From assembly GCF_008831285.2 (NCBI RefSeq), contig NC_045142.1, positions 7,230,713 to 7,294,712 of the forward strand: DNA of 64,000 nt. Reading direction: 5' to 3'. How positions within the stretch are numbered: position 1 is the first letter of the stretch; every line of letters begins with the position of its first letter. Below, piece by piece: positions 1 through 11,053 of the stretch. The notes beneath the pieces are model-generated. The model did no database searches. It was not told where the DNA came from and worked only from the letters and a program-made list of their open reading frames with translations. The DNA comes from Nymphaea colorata. Its lineage: Eukaryota > Streptophyta > Magnoliopsida > Nymphaeales > Nymphaeaceae. The position numbers and the translations under genes are program-made.

Positions 1-2384
1 AGCACTGTGATTTGAAGCACTGTTGTTGTCCTTTGTGCCAATCTCCTCGAAAGGTTGTGTTGCCTTATTAGCATAATGTGCTTAATTATATATAAATTAT
101 ATATAGCACACCGCTTCCTTACATCTAATTGATAGTTCAGATCAGCAGGACATGATCTTAATTTTTCCATTGTTTAGTCAACTTAACTTTGCTGAACTAT
201 GATATCACAAACAGGTGTGTCAAGTAAGGCAAGTAAAATGATAAGGGCACCTTGAGAAAGCGCTGGAGAGGATCTGACTCAGTGGCAACTTGAGCCCGGT
301 TAGATTTGTCACAAACAAGGGTGGAGCTCAGCTCAAATTCAATTTGAACTCAAGATCTACCTTAAACACGCCGTCTCATATCGGCTAAGCTGAGCCAATC
401 TGATTATTAAGAAAGTTGTTACTTTTGTGAAGAAAAACACATATTCTTAGAAGTCTTTTGGTGGTAGAAACAACAAATTTTAGATTGGAACAACTTCATG
501 TAACGCTATAACATAGCGTTCCATGAACCATGAAACAGTTCTTCCATTCTCATTGTCAAACGGCCTCTTATGATGAGGTTTTGAAAGGGAGAACATCTTA
601 CATGCAGGTTAGTTTCAATATAATTGACTCGACCATGGAAACATGTAATGTGACAAATTAATTTGTAAAATATTTTTCATTTATACTGAGCTTAATCCAC
701 GCCTAGATTACACAGGTCAAGTTTGTGCAACTAGGGCTCAACTCATTTTAACTATTTGACTTAAATTTTGGTTTGAACTTGATTCATTTTAATAACGAAT
801 CAATCTCGAGCTAAGTTTATTACTAGTAGAGATCGGGGCAAGCAAGCTTGACTTACTAGATTCACTAGGCCGCCCTAAGAAAGGCATAGATCTTCATCAC
901 AAATGAACAGTTTGCTACCCACGAATTGTTCATCCATATTTTAACCCTAATTTTAATAGAGGCCTCAAGTCTCCAATGTACGTCTCTTTTTGTTGAAATT
1001 TCTAAAAGACTATGTTTCTATTACTCTTTTTTTTTTAATGTTAAAGCAGGACTTTCGGTGACACTCCAAAACCAGATTTTAAAGGTAAAACCTGCTTTTA
1101 TTTTCAAAACCAGGTATTCGGAGCATTTGAGTGAAACTCGATTTGATAAAAGCACCCCTGGCCCTTCTAATATATTAAAAAACGAGAGTCTGGATGTGCC
1201 TAAGAAGCAAATAAACAAGGTTTACAGAACTCGTTAAAACACTTGCTTTCTATAAAATTAAGTCTTTAGTGAACCGAATTAAACAAGTTGTCATCCAAGC
1301 TCCCCTCTGTTTCATTTTCACACATAAGATTTCGTTTTTACGCACATGAACAATGAAAGCATCACGTCACTTCATGGTGCTAACTGACATGTTAGATTGA
1401 AGGCCAACATAAACAAACCTTTAGGCCTTAAATTTCTGACAGTTGCTCGTGGCAGTGAGGTCGTATATGACAATATCATGTCCAGTCATAGACAAACGGT
1501 ACTATTTCCCAAGGCCATTAATGCAATCCGAAACTGGTTCCATGCGCCCCTTATGCACAGAAAGCAGAATCAGAATGCATAGTGACAAAAATGCCTCCAG
1601 CAAAAGGAAAGAGAGAACCTTAACATTAAAAAAAGGTGGTAAAAAATTAAAAAAACTAAAAAAAAACATTTATTTTCTGAAAATCGCTAAAATACGTTCT
1701 TCCCACTTTTTTTTTTTTTGGAGTTGCAATTGAGTGGTCCACGCAACTCATTTTCCATCTAATCAACCATTGCCATACGTACCCAAATGAAGCTAGAGTC
1801 GGGTACGGATGCACAAGTATGCACAAAAAAAATAAGAAAAGGATTCGTATTTTCAAAATTTTTATAAATAAATAAATAAATAAATAAATATATATATATA
1901 TATATATATATTTTATACATTTTTACTTTTGATAATCATTTTTTTTGTCTTTCTGAAAAGTTTTTGTTTTTACTTTTTGACCATTGGATACTCTTGTTCA
2001 TATTTTTCCTTGCACTCATACACAAGAATGTGCAACTAACCAGTTTTGCATCAAGTGTCTACCCTCATCGTTGAAAGAAACAAAATATTATTTGAGAAAC
2101 GACTGAACCATACTTTGTTTCCCTACAAGGTAGAAACGCGTGTATCTACTCTTCCTTTTCACTGCGGGAAGCATCAGGATTCTGGGCTACCAAGCTGGAT
2201 GCCTCTCGGAAAGGGAAGTTCTTCATGGGTAAAAGTTTCTAGTAATTACCATTATGATCACGAACCAACCAACGTCACTATATGAGTAAAAATTTACTAG
2301 GTATGCAGTTTGCAAGCTCATCTGAGGCGAAGAAGCCGGAGATCGATCGAGAAGAACGCATATGTGTCGGAGAAAAATACATAC
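1..2384 (-). other. Intron 2 of NPF copy A (incomplete, runs off the left edge)
   Basis: No coding exon is visible. The first 800 bases resemble intron 2 of copies B (from about 13480), C (from about 26230) and D (from about 36340). In D the stretch matching bases 30-110 here begins about 310 bases after exon 3, so exon 3 of copy A should lie a few hundred bases left of base 1. The intron contains an AATA/TA microsatellite at 1864-1911. Short ORFs here are not conserved between copies. Confidence 0.7.
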
Positions 2385-2857
2385 CAAAAAGGAGATGAAC
2401 GTGAAGACGGAAATGGTTAAGAAGCAGCCCAGGTAGGAATCACAGAGGACGGCGCCGGCGACCGGAGCCAGGTACGTGACAGAGTTGATTATATTGGTGA
2501 TCTGCGATGCGCGAATGTTGCTGATGTTGAACCGGCGAACAAGGAACTGCAATAGGTCTATGGTTACTCCATAAGAGGCAATCGAAGAAGCCAATGAACT
2601 TCCTGCAAATAGAACAACACCAAAAACATGAATCTTTCGTCTACTTGTTTCCTCATGTTGTTGAACTCCTGGTTCACAAGCAGAAAGTGTAACGAAGTGT
2701 TACCCAGAATAAAAGGGGCTGTTACCCATCCGCCACCTTTCTTAGAACTGGTCTGTCCAACTTTCTCGTTTGGCATTTCAATGGCAAGGGCTGGTACCAG
2801 ACTGCCTTCATCTAGACGAGCCATTTCTTGCCCATCGTCTTCCTTCTCCAACACCAT
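2385..2857 (-). CDS. NPF copy A: NRT1/PTR (NPF2/NAXT-like) transporter, exons 1-2 only
   Basis: Exon 1 is 2704-2857 and exon 2 is 2385-2602; together they encode the first 124 residues. The start (MVLEKEDDGQEM) was chosen because B, C and D each have a methionine 12 codons upstream at the same aligned place, with the same EKE...QEM pattern. Donor and acceptor are GT and AG (GGTAAC; TTTGCAG), and exon 2 ends in phase 0 at GTATGT. Visible family motifs are GGGWVTAPFILG in helix 1 and RASQITNIINSV, PVAGAVLCDSYLG in helices 2-3. The ExxER motif is replaced by small residues. The rest of the gene (helices 3-12) lies beyond the left edge, so I cannot say whether this copy is intact. Role inferred from family: membrane carrier for nitrate or related anions. 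Confidence 0.85.
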
Positions 2858-2930
2858 TTCTCTGTATGCGTTTCAGGGTTGGCTGTTGCCAAGAGCCTAA
2901 CACTATCGTCCAAGAATGGCGCTACTTGTT

Positions 2931-2954
2931 TTCACTCACCTATTCCATAAATAT
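2931..2954 (-). promoter_or_regulatory. Conserved upstream block with TATA-like core, copy A
   Basis: On the minus strand this reads ATATTTATGGAATAGGTGAG. The same block lies about 70-100 bases before the start codon of copies B (15766-15789) and D (38309-38332) and is absent from copy C. TATTTATGG could act as a TATA box; that function is inference from position and conservation among paralogues. Confidence 0.45.
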
Positions 2955-3004
2955 CTCCATAAAATATCACAAAACTTGTACACGAAATAAAATTATTTAT
3001 TTGG

Positions 3005-3043
3005 CTCTTTCTCTCTCTCTCTCTCTTTTTTTTTTTTTTTTCT
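3005..3043. repeat. CT/poly-T microsatellite
   Basis: CTCTCT run passing into about 20 T, within the upstream region of copy A. Confidence 0.9.
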
Positions 3044-3084
3044 TTCTGAATTGGGTATACGTCCCAACTGCATAAAATGTTAGG

Positions 3085-3310
3085 CTTTGGCAGGGCTGGC
3101 CCGACTACTACAGTATGGGCTGGCCCAACTGTCCAAAACCCAAGCCTGACGTATGGTATATAAATATTATTAATTATAACAAGATATATAAGATTATATA
3201 CACAAATAAAATATATTAAAAAATAATTTATTGGGACTCAAGCCAGGCTGGCTTGATTTTGGTGCTCAAACCTAGGCCCGGGCCAAACCTGGTATACATC
3301 GGATGCTCAC
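3085..3310. repeat. Dispersed repeat with GGGCTGGCCC boxes around an AT-rich core
   Basis: GC-rich boxes such as GGGCTGGCCCAACT flank a TATA-rich middle. Related sequence lies at the same relative place upstream of B (15895-16090) and D (38425-38660), so it was present before those duplications. It resembles a decayed non-autonomous element; no clear ends were found. Confidence 0.5.
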
Positions 3311-4400
3311 CTAATTAAGATGATGCATGTGAAGAAGCGTATGGTAGCCAAGCATCCAGCGAATCTCAGGATCAAAATATCTCGACCACCTAATTACAAC
3401 AATTGAGTGGTGAGGATACACATCATTAATGAACCTCAACCAAGACCATGAGATCAACTAAAAGTTGTTCTCCTGAGGCTACACATCATTAATGAATCTC
3501 AACCAAGACCTTGAACAGAAAATGCTAGTCATCCACCAGATAAATATAAGTTGTCCTGTTTTACCAAATTACTGGGAAAAAAAAGCATAAAATTTTATTA
3601 AAAATTTAAATAAATCTGTGGACAAAGAACCCATAAAAGAAACATGTGTAAGAGTTATTTAGCTGATTTGTGTAAGCACCGTCCCTACGTGAACTTTCGG
3701 AAGAAAGCAAAGATTATAACATGTGGGGCTGATGAAAAGGTGGCGTAGTGCCAAGATCTAGCAAATTAAAGCTGCCTAATTTAGCGATTTGAAAAAGAAG
3801 TAACAAAGAACGAGCTTGCTAAAACAAGGTTGGGATGTGTATAGATCTAGTTGACATGTGTGGCCTTTCTAAAGAAAATAACAAAATGTTTTGGCCACCT
3901 ACCACGGGTGGGACGATAGATCATGAGGTTGAGTTTGGATGACACATTCAAAAAAAAAAAAAAAAAAATTCTTTTGGAAACTTGGCTTTGTGAAAACTTT
4001 GTTTTTCAATGAAATTTGAAAACCAAATTGGGATGTTTGGCTGACATGTTAAAAACCGGGGTTTCACTTTAGTTTCGGAATTGGATTTTTGTTTGGATGA
4101 AAAAGAAAAGTTATACGGGTTATCTTAAACCATAATGTGAATTGTCCTTTTTTTTTGTTGGGATCCATCCATTCCTCATGGAAATGATGACTTCAGCCTG
4201 AATCGTGTCGCTCACTTGTATCAGCTTTTTCTTTAATAAAATAAGACTGTTGCTTCTTTCGATTTTTCTTTTAAAGTCACCTATTTAAACCAATAACTGA
4301 AATAGAATATTGGGGTTCAAATGGTTTGCTCACTATTCAGCTTTGTCGACAGATGTGTATCATCCTGTGTCACTCAAGTTTTCATTTTCAAATTTGAAAA
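3311..4400. other. Paralogous upstream block of copy A, no gene
   Basis: Matches parts of 16170-17350 (copy B) and 38940-40260 (copy D), including a shared stretch reading ACATGTGTAAGAG or close to it. It holds an A-run at 3950-3968. At 3626-3636 it preserves the uninterrupted site of a CACTA-like insertion found only in the B unit. No open frame is conserved. Confidence 0.6.
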
Positions 4401-4401
4401 A

Positions 4402-4445
4402 TAATTGAAACATTTTAAATGGATTTTAGCCTTTCATGCTTTGTC

Positions 4446-4517
<72 letters not shown>

Positions 4518-4559
4518 GAAACATTTTAAATGGATTTTAGCCTTTCATGCTTTGTCTTC

Positions 4560-4613
<54 letters not shown>

Positions 4614-4634
4614 AGGAGACAGAGAGAGAGAGAC
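4402..4634. repeat. Compound minisatellite: 46-bp unit plus (TA)n, twice, then (GA)n
   Basis: A unit starting ATTGAAACATTTTAAATGG is followed by about 33 TA repeats (4447-4514). The same unit recurs and is followed by about 25 more TA repeats (4562-4611) and a GA run. Copy D has a single diverged unit at about 40215-40265 without the long TA tracts. Confidence 0.9.
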
Positions 4635-4639
4635 ATTTA

Positions 4640-5724
4640 GATCTTACATGGATAAAAGGTAATTTCAGCACTTGACCTTTTCCATATCAATGGTTGAAAT
4701 AAAAATAAAAAGAAAATGTGTAAACTAATATTAGATAACAATTATCTTCCATTTGCACTTGTTTTTCTCCCAACTGGATCTGAAAAAAAAAAAAAACCCA
4801 AAGGCTGAGACTATTCCTTATTCATCTAGTGTCGATGTTTCTAACACCAACCAATTTCTCTATGTATAAGCATCTTTGGAGTGGACCCACTAGTCCTTTC
4901 ATTTTAAAAGTTTTTGCAGCTACCTTCCTTGACAATCTACATCATAAATGTGACGTTACTTACAAAATGTTAAGGACCTCTAAAGAATGTAAATACCACC
5001 AGTCCCATTTTAAGATTGGTATACTTTCGCTTTCAACAATTTGCACTTATCTTTTCAATAATCAAAGTTATGGATATGATCTTCATTAAATGATATGAAT
5101 CTGTATAGGAAATGATGCTTCCTAAATATGTTAATGGAACTTTATAGGATTCCAAGGAACAAGGGTCATTATTTGACATATTTATGGCAACCCATGATCC
5201 TACACGTTCAAAAAGCATAGTTTTTGTGTCTATTTTGCACATTTCTAAATGTGTGGATCTTATCTGCATATTTTGTGTAAGAAATAAGTTCTGAATCAAG
5301 GTTCATTTAATTGAGTTGAGCATATAGGAAGGTTAGCCAGGATGTGGACAGACCATAATAAATGGGTAGCATCCTTCGTTCTATTTCTGATCACATGCCT
5401 CAGTTATTAGCCTCAGGAAAGCCCATCACTGAATGTGACGGAGGGTAGAATATGGCCCATGACATGAAAAACCACATGCTTTATTATTCTGAATTTAGGT
5501 CGCAGATTTATTGGGATTTTTTTCTTTTTATTTAGGCCTAGGGTTAGGCATGTTTTTGTCTAATTTAATCCAAAAGTTGAAGTATTCTACAAGTTACCTG
5601 TAATGCCTGATATGGGGAGACACACATCAAATAGATATAAAACAAAAAAGATGCATCATGGAAACAATTAACTTAATCTGAAGGCCACTATAGTTGCTGG
5701 AAAAAGTTATTGTGTCCTAGAGGG
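4640..5724. other. Intergenic, paralogous to 40430-41770; no gene
   Basis: Aligns by eye with the D unit, for example GTGGACCCACTAGT at 4879 and 40478. It contains, at about 5323-5330, the unoccupied site of the hAT MITE present in D at 40979-41363. Short ORFs on both strands are not preserved between the two copies. Confidence 0.6.
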
Positions 5725-5901
5725 CAGGGACAGAGTCAGAAATTTTTCCTAAAGGGCATTAGGTATACAATTTTAAATAATTAAGAGGCACCAATATGTA
5801 AATAAGAAAAATGGCTCAAAAATATAAATTTAAAAATAAGATTTTTTTTTTGTCTGTGTGGGCAATTGTCCACACATAGCCCACAACTGCCTCCACCCTT
5901 G
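5725..5901. mobile_element. Tip100-like hAT MITE (decayed), about 177 bp
   Basis: Left end CAGGGACAGAGTCAG and right end TGCCTCCACCCTTG form an imperfect terminal inverted repeat that resembles the CAGGGGCGGAGCC end I recall for Tip100-type hAT elements. Flanking octamers CTAGAGGG and CTAAAGAG match at 6 of 8 positions, as expected of an aged 8-bp target-site duplication. A related piece lies at the equivalent place in the D unit (about 41770-41900). Confidence 0.6.
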
Positions 5902-5904
5902 CTA

Positions 5905-6150
5905 AAGAGCGGCATCAGATTAAGGATATGAAAGATTTGCTCGAAAAAGATGGAGAATAGTGGGACTTCTTATCAATGAGTCCAAATCGAAAATGTTCTT
6001 TTATAATATGAATAAGGATTTCAAAAGAAGATGTCTGGATAGTCTTTATTGTGGCAAGGTGAGATGCCTATGAAATATCTTGGGCTTTTGCCAGTGCAAC
6101 GGAACCAATTCAATATGATTATTTGTGTGTATCTATAACCTAATAACTAC
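5905..6150 (+). pseudogene. LINE reverse-transcriptase relic (A unit)
   Basis: Conceptual translation with frameshifts gives GLLINESKSKM and, further on, a decayed counterpart of MPVKYLGLLLAQ. These match the 'SGLxINxxKSK ... PVKYLGxPL' stretch of plant L1-type reverse transcriptases. The same fragment is better preserved in the B unit at 20610-20840 and recurs in D near 41890. Stops and indels make it non-functional. Confidence 0.6.
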
Positions 6151-6159
6151 ACTTGTATA

Positions 6160-7985
6160 GCTCAAATCCAGGTACTCCTGCTACATATTCAAGAACAGAA
6201 TGACGTTCAGAATGTAAACAGGAGAAACAGGTCTATACCGGTGATAATTTCACTGGTAAAAGGGGCTATCTCTATACCGGCGATTGTTTTCACCTCTGAG
6301 ATCACCGGTATTGCTTCCGTCACTGCAGCTTTTGGTGGTGAAAACACAGCCAAACTGTAGCGGTCATTGGTATTCCAATACCAATGCATTTCGTCACCAA
6401 TATATCCTCTCAATCCCAGCCCCCTTCACTTTAGATACTGTGCTTATAGCCACGTCCCGTGACCTCTGAGTCTAGAACTGGAAACTATGTTACACAGTGA
6501 CCTCTGAGTCTAGAACTGGAAAGTATGTTACACGGACGCTGCTAAAGAGGCCGCCGCATACCCGTGTCGACTCGGCGACACGGGACTCGGCTAGGACACG
6601 GCAAAAAATAAAAAATTAATGTTTTTTTTTCATTTTATCAATTTTTTGTGATGCATCCAATTATTTTCATGAACAATCCTTTCAAAATATTCAGTACTTT
6701 TGTGATAAAACACATTTTCTCACAAGATTGTAAGAGTGAATTATTAATTTACTGTTTTTTTTAATTTTATCATTTTTAGAATATTTAATGTAGTCGTGTC
6801 TGTTTATCCAAACATTTTAAAAATTGCCGTATCCGCACCCGTATCCCCGTATCCGCACCCGTATGACATAGACTGGAAAGGAAGAACTACCTTCTTTCGC
6901 TAAAGTAGCATTTAGTGATCCGCAACTTTTGCAACAAAAGCAATTATTTTGATGTAAAGAACAATAAAGTATGTGTAACTCAAACAAAAGGTGCTCAAAG
7001 GCAGAACTTGCTTTGACAGTATTTGAACTGCTTAAAGCAATATCTTCTGAGAACACCATCTGATGGGCTTCGTTACTTTCCGACATACAAGGCTTGTCCC
7101 TGTGTGAGATAATTTTGTTGGTCTTTAAGTGAAACATTACACGTAAAAGACGGGACCTAGAGGTCATGTGCATATGAATGAGAATTTTGGAAGCAGTCAT
7201 TCAGACAAAGATGTGACAAACATATTTGTCCGACCCCATTCTCGTGGATCGAAATGATTGTGATTGCAGAAACTGTTACTTACAGAAGTAACAGAAATGC
7301 TACACAAAAGTTAACCTGACAATACATGTGCAGTAAAAATAAATAAATAAATAAATGAAAGAAGATAACATTATCGTGACAGGAATCAGTGGAACTTTAC
7401 CACAAGGGTTTGCAAGAACTGCAATCTTCCATGTTATTATTTACAGAAGTAAAAAATAAAAGTAAAACCTTTAAAGCAGATTGGAGCACAATAAAACCCT
7501 ACATCTCAAAAAAATCATGGATGAGATAATTTCACCTGTATAGTGGGGAAAATTTCACAAGTATATCTATGTCTTCGCCCATGCCCGGTAAAGACACACC
7601 ACTATACGATGTTTTTTTTTTGTAGTGGATGACATTGGATTAACTCTCATGGCCTATAATGGTTTCCCAAAACGTGCTGATCGTTTGCTTTTTCTAAAGA
7701 TACTCTTTTAATAAATCAATGTCTCGCATTGGGCCTCCAAAACAAGAGTCCATTAATAAGTATCATCAAAAAGTTGCAACCGGATTATAAGCTTTTAAAG
7801 AGTTTCAGCTGTTTATATTTACTAAAACTCAAAGTCTATCGCTTAAAAAAACTTGATTATTGTTCCAAACCGCATGTGTTTATGGGATACAATAGTGATC
7901 ATCACAGTTATATACACAGAAATCTTGATTCATTGAATACTCTGAATACTTCATGGGATGTGTGTTGTAATCTTTCTTAAGAAAC
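6160..7985 (+). pseudogene. Copia integrase relic split by a CACTA-like insertion (A unit)
   Basis: Integrase-like sequence lies at 6160-6227 and resumes at 7629-7985. The second part translates to GLTLMAYN, then LQNKSPL, then a PDYKLLKSFSCLY-like stretch and LDYCSKPHVFMGYNS. These correspond to the C-terminal integrase region of Ty1/Copia Pol (consensus LQNKSPY..., DYxxLKxFGC, KxxFLGY). Stops interrupt the frame. The D unit carries a longer version of the same relic (42900-44650). Confidence 0.7.
6228..7628. mobile_element. CACTA-like non-autonomous insertion inside the Copia relic
   Basis: The right end reads TTTTTTTTTTGTAGTG, the typical CACTA (En/Spm) 3' terminus. Short ACCGGTGA/CACCGGT-like subterminal motifs occur near the left end (6238-6330). 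The D unit has no such sequence at this place, which bounds the insertion. The left CACTACAA end is not recognisable, so the left border is approximate. Inside are a 38-bp tandem duplication (6459-6535, GACCTCTGAGTCTAGAACTG twice) and a GC-rich stretch (6536-6600, 6824-6866) resembling another dispersed repeat. Confidence 0.5.
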
Positions 7986-10238
7986 AGTGCAAGCCAAGTA
8001 GTAAATAACATCCGATGAGTCCATGCTGGTTACACTAGATCACGGAGCAATAGGTCCGATAATGAAATGAATGAGATTTAGATTCTTCATTTTCTCATTA
8101 CACTACAAAGCCACAACATATTCTATGTTTGCTTGTGGGAATTTGAGAAACGAGACCCATTCTGTTGGAGGAGCAGATTTAGGTGGGACTCGGCAGTGGG
8201 GCGTGCCAAGTGCTTGTAAACCACAATTTTTTGGTTTGCCCCTATATAGTTGAACGGTGGACCTGGGTCTGGTGCCTCCATACACCAGTCGGCTCCTTCG
8301 AATTTGAAATGGACATGAGTTTGAAAAGCCCAAGCTCGCTTCTACCCGCTGAATGATGGCAGGGACGATGTACTGTCCACCAACCATCTTCGAAATTGAC
8401 ACACAAAGAAAGTAAGGAGTAGAATGCTGGAATGGTTACTGGAAAAGAAAAAAAAAACATCATTTTTATTCTTCATTTATAAAATGGTCCAAATAGGCTT
8501 GCTACATGGTTTTTTATAATAAAGTATAAATAATTCAAAATTTAAATGGGCAGAAAAAATTTAAATTGCAAGGAACATGTGAAATTAAGAAAATTCCGAG
8601 AATCTTGCTCTACGGCCGAACAACTTGGAAAGAGGCTTGCATTATTTTGTCCAGCTTGAAGGGTGTGACTTCCAAATCCAACTTTATATGACCCTTCAAT
8701 GTGTGATCCCCATCTTTTGCTCCTTTGATGACACGATTTCTTTTATTGTTTTGTGTCGGCTCCTCCTTGTTTTGTGTGGACACATGTGGCCATGTGGGTT
8801 TAGATGAGTCGGCATCAGGGTTTTAGATGAGTCGGCATCACTGAGACGCCAAAAGCAGCTCTAGATCTATCCAAAAAATATAAGGGTAAGGGAAGGCTTC
8901 GACCTGCACTTGGGCAGTGGGATTTTCTCTTACTGGCCCGAACCTTTACCCTTAGGCATGTTTGCTAGGACTCATAGTTCCATAGTAGTTCCTGCATCGA
9001 CCAGCAACCATTTAGTCCTGATTTTGTTAAAACTGCCCCGTACCCTACTTTTGCAGTGTGATGAGAAAAATCCACCAAAGTTAATTTTAACTAACGTCTA
9101 CTTTGTATATTAATGATAAACCGTCCATTGAGTGTCATCAATGGTATTCTTCTCAAGATTACCTTCAAATGGGGAGAACCCTTTTTCTTATTTTTAAGCA
9201 AATCATTGATGCTTCAAAATGGACAATTAAGTAACGAATCCTCTTACCTCTTACGTAGGGGACTATTTGTTTGTTATTTTTTTCTTTTGAATGGTCAACA
9301 ATGGTTAGATGAATTAAAATTCTAACCCATTTTTGAGAAGAGATCATGCATTCTGGCCAAATAGGACTCTCGATATTTTTCAACTTGAAGGAATCAAGGC
9401 TCGTCCTGGCCTAAACAGATGCAAGTATACTTTGTACATTCCGTTGATAATCTCTTGATTCCAGAGATGGATGCATACAAAAGCTAAACAGTTGGGAGGT
9501 TCGATCTAAAGTTGGGCATGAAGAATCAACTGATAGAACAGCCAGCTTCCTGTCGGTTGACATTAATTGAGTACTTTTGGAGTCTTCTTTCTTCTTGCTC
9601 CTTCAAAGAGTTCCCCAACTTGGAACCTTTTGTGAACTCTCATTGAAGGCATAGAAAATATCATATCTACAATCAACTGCCGGTAAGCAAATTAATAAGT
9701 ACGAACACCATTTTCATGAGCTAAATATCTGAAGTGGATCAATTGCAAACACATTCTAAAATGATCTTTCAAATTCTATTTCACTTCATATCCATATTAT
9801 TCTTGGGAACCATCTGATACATTCTACGCTTGCCACAAATATCGTTTTCGAAACAATCTCGGTGAGGTTTTTGCAGAGGTATTCTTCTGGGAAGTTTTTC
9901 TTCTCAGACAAATCGCAAGAATATCTAGACAATTTTAGTCAATTAAAAAAATAAAAACCATAAAAAACCTTAAAAATTTCATAAAACTAAACAAATACTA
10001 AAATCTTAGGGAAAATCACGATAAATTCCCGAGCATTTTCATTTTGTGCGAGATTTTCAAAATCTCACTATTTTTTCCCATTTTTTCGTCTTATTTGATT
10101 GTTTTTTCTTAAATATGGCAAGATTATGAAAATCTCCCCACATGTGTGATACTGACTTTAAGTGATCAACAGATTAGTATCCTTTATTTTTTGCATTACC
10201 TGCAGCAAGTGAAAGTTTCTTAACATATATCACATAAG
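7986..10238. other. Intergenic block downstream of copy B, shared with B-C and C-D spacers
   Basis: The stretch aligns with 20840-23342 and 31000-33492: for example a conserved GATGTACTGTCCACCA near 8368 and 20957, and TTGAAGGCATAGAAAATAT near 9641 and 22777. ORFs here are short and disagree between copies. It preserves two empty insertion sites: TTTAGTCCTG at about 9010 (occupied in B-C at 21929) and GTTAGATG at 9304-9311 (occupied in C-D at 32526). The last part should contain the polyadenylation region of B; I did not identify a signal. Confidence 0.6.
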
Positions 10239-11053
10239 CTAGACACTGGCCTGAAATTCGTAAAGCTTAGCACACAAGACGTAGTAAAGGAAATTGACCC
10301 CTTCCAACCCTGCCAGCATCCAGTAGACTTTGTCTACACGTCCTCTGTTGATATCATCAGTCAGCCATGGCGTAGCCTTTTGCACTGCATGAACAACAGT
10401 CGTACTCAAATAATATCCAATCCCAACAGCCAACAAGCACACCGACGTGCCGACGTTCTTGAGGGAAGCCGGAAATTCTTGGTAGTACAGGTTCACTTGT
10501 TCAGGAAGATAGAAAGCCGAGCCTACTCCAAGGATCACCAAAGGCAAAACCAGCCAGAGGGCTGAGATTGGAACAACGGCATCAAGGTGGTCGCCGGCGA
10601 TGGCAAGACCATGTTGGTGCTTTACCTGAAGCCTTCTTGCCTCAACACAGGCCATGGCGGCCAAGCCAACGATGGCGAGCACATGTCCCAGGCCTATCTT
10701 GTGAAGAAGCGTGAGCTGCCGTCGAGTCAGCAACCTGGAGACCGGATAAGAGAATCTGTCGATGAGTGGTAGGGAGATGGCCATGCTGATGTTGGAGAAG
10801 ACTTGGAAGGAAGCTGCAGGAATCTTGAAGTTTGGGCCCAAACTGCGGTCCATGGTGAGAGACTGCAGAATGGTGAGATTGGTTTGAATTGCCATGGCGA
10901 TGTTGAGGTAGATTCCGGTGGACCATAGAGGAAACAGCCGGACCAGAGTCTTGAGGTCTTCCACTTCTTGGATGGTGCAGTCTCCAACGTTTTGCTATAG
11001 AGCCGTCCAAGTGGGTGTCACCTCCCGTTATGAGGGCAGCCTTGTTGATGAAA

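Noticed and set aside
1..2384. Copy A as a truncated pseudogene lacking exons 3-4
   Set aside because: Intron 2 similarity reaches base 1 and predicts exon 3 just outside the window, so absence here is an edge effect.
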